A stretch of DNA of 64,000 nt from Sphaerothrix epifaneia (GTDB lineage: Bacteria; Cyanobacteriota; Cyanobacteriia; Phormidesmidales; Phormidesmidaceae): assembly GCF_042788235.1 (NCBI RefSeq), contig NZ_JBHZOL010000004.1, forward strand, positions 62,001 to 126,000, given 5' to 3'. The notes beneath the pieces were generated by a model. It saw only the letters and a program-made list of their open reading frames with translations. It did no database searches and was not told the DNA's origin. Each line of letters begins with the position of its first letter. The first letter of the stretch is position 1. This document shows positions 60,026 to 64,000 of this stretch, in pieces. Both the position numbers and the translations under genes were made by a program.

Positions 60026-60790
60026 TTAAACGGCTTCTTCTTGAGCGCCTAAATACACCTCAATCACGCGGGGGTCGTTTTGAACTTCGCCCATCGTACC
60101 TTCGCAGAGGACGCTGCCTTCATGCAGCACCGTCACCTGCCGCGCAATCTGCCGCACAAACTCCATGTCATGTTCAATTACCACAATGGAGTGGCTTTGT
60201 GCCAGCGACAGCAGCAGTTCGCCAGTTTTTGCCGTTTCTTCGTCTGTTAACCCAGCAACGGGTTCATCGACCAACAGCAGGTCGGGCGACTGAGCTACCA
60301 ACATGCCAATTTCTAGCCACTGCTTTTCACCGTGCGACAGCAAAGCGGCTGGAATGTCGGCTTTGGTTGCTAGGCCAATTGTTTCTAACAAACCACCGAC
60401 GGTACGACGCTCGGCGCTGGGCAACTTTTGGAACAAAGTAGCAAAGACATTTTTACTGCGATTGCAGGATAGTTCCAAATTTTCGCGCGGGGTGAGATTG
60501 AGGTAAACTCGCGGGGTTTGAAACTTACGGCCAATCCCTAAGCGAGAAATTTCGTGTTCAGACCGCTTACTCAGGTCTTTGCCTTTGAACCGAGCTTTGC
60601 CTTCAGTGGGCTGAACTTTGCCCGTAATCACATCTAGAAAAGTCGTTTTACCCGCGCCGTTGGGGCCAATAATCACCCGCAGTTCGCCCTCGTCCATGCT
60701 GAAGTTGAGGTTATTGAGGGCTTTGAAGCCGTCAAAGCTGACGGTCACGTTTTCAATGTCTAAAATCTTTGCGCTCACGATTTTATCCAC
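60026..60790 (-). CDS. urtD: UrtD, urea ABC transporter ATP-binding protein
   Basis: 254 residues from a GTG. Walker A GPNGAGKT, signature LSHGEKQWLEIGML and Walker B LLLVDEPVAGLT. The SHGEKQWLEIGM signature variant and RPRVYLNLTPREN-like QTPRVYLNLTPREN segment mark UrtD. Last gene of the cluster, 26 bases after urtC; urtE is missing from its usual place next. Confidence 0.93.
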   Translation of the reverse strand: MDKIVSAKILDIENVTVSFDGFKALNNLNFSMDEGELRVIIGPNGAGKTTFLDVITGKVQPTEGKARFKGKDLSKRSEHEISRLGIGRKFQTPRVYLNLTPRENLELSCNRSKNVFATLFQKLPSAERRTVGGLLETIGLATKADIPAALLSHGEKQWLEIGMLVAQSPDLLLVDEPVAGLTDEETAKTGELLLSLAQSHSIVVIEHDMEFVRQIARQVTVLHEGSVLCEGTMGEVQNDPRVIEVYLGAQEEAV

Positions 60791-60816
60791 AAATTAGGTG
60801 AAGCAAAAATAGCCAC

Positions 60817-61992
60817 TTAGCGTTTGTCGATCGCTTCTCGCTTTTCTTCTCGCACGTTAGGGTCTAGCTCTAACAAAGGCGGAGTCACCACCGATCGCGA
60901 TGGCCCTAACCAGGCTCGCACGCGATTGCCTAAACGATAGCGTAGCCAGCCAACCAGACCATCCGGCAAGGCTGTTACAACCAGCAAAAAGAGCGCGCCT
61001 TGAAAAAACAGCCAGACTTCAGGAAAATTTTCGCTGAGCAGCGTTCGCGCTAGGTTGACTAAGACGGCTCCTAAAATTGCCCCGACTAGGGTGGCTCGTC
61101 CGCCCACGGCTACCCAAATAACCATCTCAATCGAAAAGGCAATATCCATATACTGTGGCGAAACGATGCCAGACTGCACCGTATAAAGGGCACCCGCAAT
61201 CCCCGCGATCGCCCCAGAAACGGCAAACACCAGCACCTTAAAACTGGTGGGGTCGTAGCCCGAAAAGCGTACCCGGTTTTCATCGTCGCGAATGGCAACC
61301 AACATGCGACCAAAGCGACCACTGGTTAACCAGCGACACAGGGCATACATTAAAGCCAGAAAAACAACCGTCAGCACGTAAAACGTAAACTGCATTTCGG
61401 CGCTGCCCACCTGATTGCCCCAAAAGGTGCTGGTGTCGGTTTTGAGACCGTTGGTGCCGTTGATTAATTTTTGCTGACCGTTGAAAAAGTTGAAAAAGAC
61501 CACCAGGGCTGCCTGGGTCAAAATCGAAAAGTATACGCCGCGAATGCGATTACGAAACACCAGGTAGCCTAGCATGCCAGCCACTAGGCTGGGAATCAGT
61601 ACCAAAGCCACTAAGGTAAAGGGCAGCGAGTAAAACGGTTGCCAAAACCAGGGCAACTCGGTTACCCCATAGAGGCTAAAGAAATCGGGTAGTTGACCGT
61701 CTGCCAGCGTATTGAGTTGCAGATACATGGCAAAAGCATAGCCGCCCAGGGCAAAAAAGATGCCATGCCCCAAGCTCAGCAACCCGGTAAAGCCCCAAAT
61801 TAGGTCGATGCCGAGGGCAACAATGGCCAGTGCCAGAAATCGCCCCAACAGCCCCAAGCGAAAGCCTGAGATCACGGCTGGCACAATCAGAATTAAAATC
61901 AGCGCGATCGCGACGACCATACCTGCTTCTACTAACAGGCGACGCTTTGTCAAATGGCCCCGTCTGGGGCGAGTCAAGATATCGGTTGCCAT
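60817..61992 (-). CDS. urtC: UrtC, urea ABC transporter permease
   Basis: 391 residues with about ten membrane helices. Characteristic of the LivM-type permease: DLIWGFTGLLSLGHGIFFALGGYA and RNRIRGVYFSILTQAALV, RDDENRVRFSGYDP. The C-terminal tail is cytosolic and basic. Starts 8 bases after urtB, so it is cotranscribed. With UrtB it forms the urea channel across the inner membrane. Confidence 0.93.
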   Translation of the reverse strand: MATDILTRPRRGHLTKRRLLVEAGMVVAIALILILIVPAVISGFRLGLLGRFLALAIVALGIDLIWGFTGLLSLGHGIFFALGGYAFAMYLQLNTLADGQLPDFFSLYGVTELPWFWQPFYSLPFTLVALVLIPSLVAGMLGYLVFRNRIRGVYFSILTQAALVVFFNFFNGQQKLINGTNGLKTDTSTFWGNQVGSAEMQFTFYVLTVVFLALMYALCRWLTSGRFGRMLVAIRDDENRVRFSGYDPTSFKVLVFAVSGAIAGIAGALYTVQSGIVSPQYMDIAFSIEMVIWVAVGGRATLVGAILGAVLVNLARTLLSENFPEVWLFFQGALFLLVVTALPDGLVGWLRYRLGNRVRAWLGPSRSVVTPPLLELDPNVREEKREAIDKR

Positions 61993-62000
61993 GTTTACTC

Positions 62001-63188
62001 CTACGCCTCAACCGTTCGTCCCTTTTGGGGAAACATGCCTGCGGGCTTGATTTGCAGGAAAGCAATAATCAGAGCAAAAACCATCACCTTGGCCATGCTG
62101 GTGGTAGCAAAAAAGGTAAAAAAGTCCACCAGCGGCTGCATGCCTGCAAACGGGGTCAATATGAGCGCCAGCGTCCCCGAACCCACTAGGTACGTGATAA
62201 TGCCAATCACCATGGCTGCCACGATGCTGCCAACCAGCTTACCAACGCCGCCAACCACTACCACCATAAAAGCATCGACGATGTAGTTAGAGCCAAGGTT
62301 AGGCCCCACCGAACCGAGCAGCGTCACCGCGCAACCGGCTATTCCCGCCAGCCCAGAACCCAAGGCAAAGGTTAACGCATCTACACGCTCTGTTGGAATG
62401 CCCAAACAGGCGCTCATGCTGCGATTCTGCGTCACTGAACGAATTCGCAAGCCCCAGGCCGATCGCTGCAAGAACCAATACACACCCACCAGGCAAACAA
62501 CCGTCAGCACAATAATGAACAGCCGCGCGTAGGGAAACTGTAGCGTATTGCCAAGGGCTAACCCACCGCGCAACCAGACAGGCGGCGTAACATCGACGTT
62601 ACGAGCGCTAAACCAAGGACGCGTTAGCGCCGTTCCGGCATTTTGATTGATCAAGATACCCGCAATGAGGGCGATCGCTGCTGATAGCAACAGCAAAACA
62701 GCCGACATCCAATTGGCGACCTGCTGCTGACGGCGTTGAAGTAGCCAGCGTCCGCCAAAAAACAAGCCGCAAAAGAGTATTAGCCCTATCACCATAGCCC
62801 AACTGACGCTACGGACAAACTGCCGCAAGATGAGGCTGACCCCCCAAGTTGCCAGCAACGTCTCTAGCGGTCGCCCATAAAGATAGCGAATCACGCCTCG
62901 CTCTAGCGCCAAGCCAACCAAAGCAGCCACCAGAAAAGACAGCGGCAAAGCCACAAAAATGTAGAAGTTTAGCGCCGATTCGCCCATGGTTCGGAAGCCA
63001 TTTTGCACCACATAGGTGGTGTAGGCACCCAGCATCATCAACTCACCATGAGCCAGGTTGATAACACCCATCAGACCAAAGACAATTGCTAGACCCAGAG
63101 CCACAATCAACAGCACTGCGCCAATACTAATCCCGTTAAACAGGCCACCAATTAAGCCTTCAAGTAACACAACTTTTAACCCAGTCAA
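62001..63188 (-). CDS. urtB: UrtB, urea ABC transporter permease
   Basis: 395 residues, about ten membrane helices. LivH-type pattern with GLFNGISIGAVLLIVALGLAIVFGLMGVINLAHGE near the start, VTQNRSMSACLGIPTERVDALTFALGSGLAG, and FMVVVVGGVGKLVGS. It is preceded, after urtA, by a 159-base spacer containing a hairpin. Confidence 0.93.
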   Translation of the reverse strand: MTGLKVVLLEGLIGGLFNGISIGAVLLIVALGLAIVFGLMGVINLAHGELMMLGAYTTYVVQNGFRTMGESALNFYIFVALPLSFLVAALVGLALERGVIRYLYGRPLETLLATWGVSLILRQFVRSVSWAMVIGLILFCGLFFGGRWLLQRRQQQVANWMSAVLLLLSAAIALIAGILINQNAGTALTRPWFSARNVDVTPPVWLRGGLALGNTLQFPYARLFIIVLTVVCLVGVYWFLQRSAWGLRIRSVTQNRSMSACLGIPTERVDALTFALGSGLAGIAGCAVTLLGSVGPNLGSNYIVDAFMVVVVGGVGKLVGSIVAAMVIGIITYLVGSGTLALILTPFAGMQPLVDFFTFFATTSMAKVMVFALIIAFLQIKPAGMFPQKGRTVEA

Positions 63189-63262
63189 CTACTTGGCAGG
63201 AAAATGCTTCCTAACGAGCTTAGGAATAAGCTTTAACCCGAAGAACCTCTAACTTACAAGAA

Positions 63263-63308
63263 AGGGAACCTAGAGAAGGTCATGAAAGACACTTTCTAGA
63301 TTCCCTTA
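63263..63308 (-). terminator. Hairpin in the urtA-urtB spacer
   Basis: On the minus strand AAGGGAATCTAGA pairs with TCTAGGTTCCCTT (12 of 13) around a 20-base loop, just after the urtA stop. It could attenuate readthrough or stabilise the urtA message so that the binding protein is made in excess. Confidence 0.5.
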
Positions 63309-63347
63309 GCTTCGTTTGACTAAGCTATCTAGAAAACTAAATAGCGG

Positions 63348-64000
63348 TTAAGCTCCTTCGGTTTGGTACTTGCCACCTTTGGCTGGATCAGACCAGTCAC
63401 AGGCAAAGCCTTTAGTATCAGGAACATACTGGTTCCAGGGCACCGGATCGATGGGGCCTTCGGTAGACCAAACGATCTCAAACAGACCGTCGTCGCGCAC
63501 TTCGCCAATTCGCACCGTCTTCGACAGGTGGTGATTCGGATTCATGGTCACTAAGCCTTCAGGCGCTTCAAAGGTTTGACCATAGGCTGCTTCGCGCACA
63601 GCCGGAATATCAGTGGTGCCCGCTTGTTCAACGGCTTGCTTCCAGATGTAGACCATGATGTAAGCCGCTTCCATCGGATCATTGGTGACGCGATCGTCGC
63701 CGTACTCTGACTGGAAGTCTGCTACCCACTGGGTGTTCTGAGGGTTGTCTACGGTCATGAAGTAGTTCCAGGCTGCGTAGTGGCCAATGAGGAACTCGCT
63801 ACCAATCTGACGAACTTCTTCTTCTGCAATGCTGACTGACATAACGGGGTACTTGTCAGGGGTCAAGCCAGCGCCTTGAAGCTGCTTAAAGAAGGCAACG
63901 TTGCTATCTCCGTTTAAGCTGTTGAAGATGACGCCACCATCGGGCAGGGCTGCTCTGATTTTGGTGATGATGGGGGTAACTTCGGTGTTCCCTAGGGGCA
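63348..64000 (-). CDS. urtA: UrtA, urea-binding protein (N-terminus beyond window)
   Basis: The last 217 codons are present; the frame stays open to 64000, so the start lies beyond. It carries the urea-type Peripla_BP_5 features: DGGVIFNSLNGDSNVAFFKQL, YPVMSVSIAEEEVRQIG, SEFLIGHYAAWNYFMTVDNPQN, MEAAYIMVYIWKQAVEQAGTTD, and MNPNHHLSKTVRIGEVRDDG. The periplasmic, lipid-anchored receptor delivers urea to UrtBC. Confidence 0.93.
   Translation of the reverse strand, partial: PLGNTEVTPIITKIRAALPDGGVIFNSLNGDSNVAFFKQLQGAGLTPDKYPVMSVSIAEEEVRQIGSEFLIGHYAAWNYFMTVDNPQNTQWVADFQSEYGDDRVTNDPMEAAYIMVYIWKQAVEQAGTTDIPAVREAAYGQTFEAPEGLVTMNPNHHLSKTVRIGEVRDDGLFEIVWSTEGPIDPVPWNQYVPDTKGFACDWSDPAKGGKYQTEGA

Overview
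The window is chromosomal DNA from a cyanobacterium. It carries cyanobacterial marker genes (the RuBisCO regulator rbcR, the NDH-1 assembly factor crr6, the myxol-glycoside carotenoid genes cruF and cruG, a 4-Cys Ser/Thr kinase, a PEP-CTERM protein, a DUF1400 hydrolase, the urea transporter urtABCDE), and the octamer GCGATCGC (HIP1) is scattered through genes and spacers alike. Base composition looks close to balanced. Nothing points to a plasmid, prophage or integrated island: I see no transposase, integrase, tRNA, rRNA or CRISPR array. The genus cannot be fixed from the sequence; a Leptolyngbya/Synechococcales-type genome would fit but is a guess.

Layout. 1-3763 (minus): 3' part of a divergent phosphoketolase-like enzyme, then DoxX, DUF3891 and GAF genes. 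4326-7594: lipoprotein, rhomboid protease, PEP-CTERM protein and repeat-bearing spacers. 7595-14680: PstS-like binding protein with a 4-Cys kinase, rbcR, an unknown protein, a 2Fe-2S ferredoxin, hrcA and a small DUF7219 protein. 15475-18069: an uncharacterised three-gene cluster (possible heme-oxygenase-fold protein, fatty-acid desaturase, PQ-loop-like membrane protein) behind two perfect inverted repeats. 18047-25274: a two-component block with a 1304-residue CBS/PAS/GAF kinase, two single-domain receivers and a REC-wHTH-Hpt-REC-REC regulator. 25424-31918: atzE/atzG back to back with gatB, then a dienelactone hydrolase, purH and an unknown gene. 32441-38074: secreted protein, PhoX-like protein with a candidate Pho box, orphan GspE/PilB ATPase, XRE regulator with operator-like palindrome, a 59-residue protein, DUF167.

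38096-41445 is a tight minus-strand unit (desaturase, homoserine-acetyltransferase-like hydrolase, glutamine-synthetase-like ligase). Divergent from it is urtE, about 17.5 kb away from the rest of the urea transporter (urtABCD, 60026-64000). Between lie ilvD, a pentapeptide protein, a DUF1400 hydrolase, a LOG-like protein, a second DUF7219 protein, wecB, crr6, cruG-cruF, an F420-ligase-like protein and a co-directional housekeeping run (GNAT, ruvX, DUF3727, mltG, yqeG-like, proB).

Most genes are ordinary cyanobacterial core or accessory genes. The less ordinary material is: a dispersed ~100 bp intergenic repeat in five copies, one bounded by 19 bp inverted repeats; the 15-18 kb desaturase cluster; the 38-41 kb operon; the AtzEG pair beside gatB; and the XRE/palindrome/small-protein locus. 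All family assignments come from reading motifs, without database searches.
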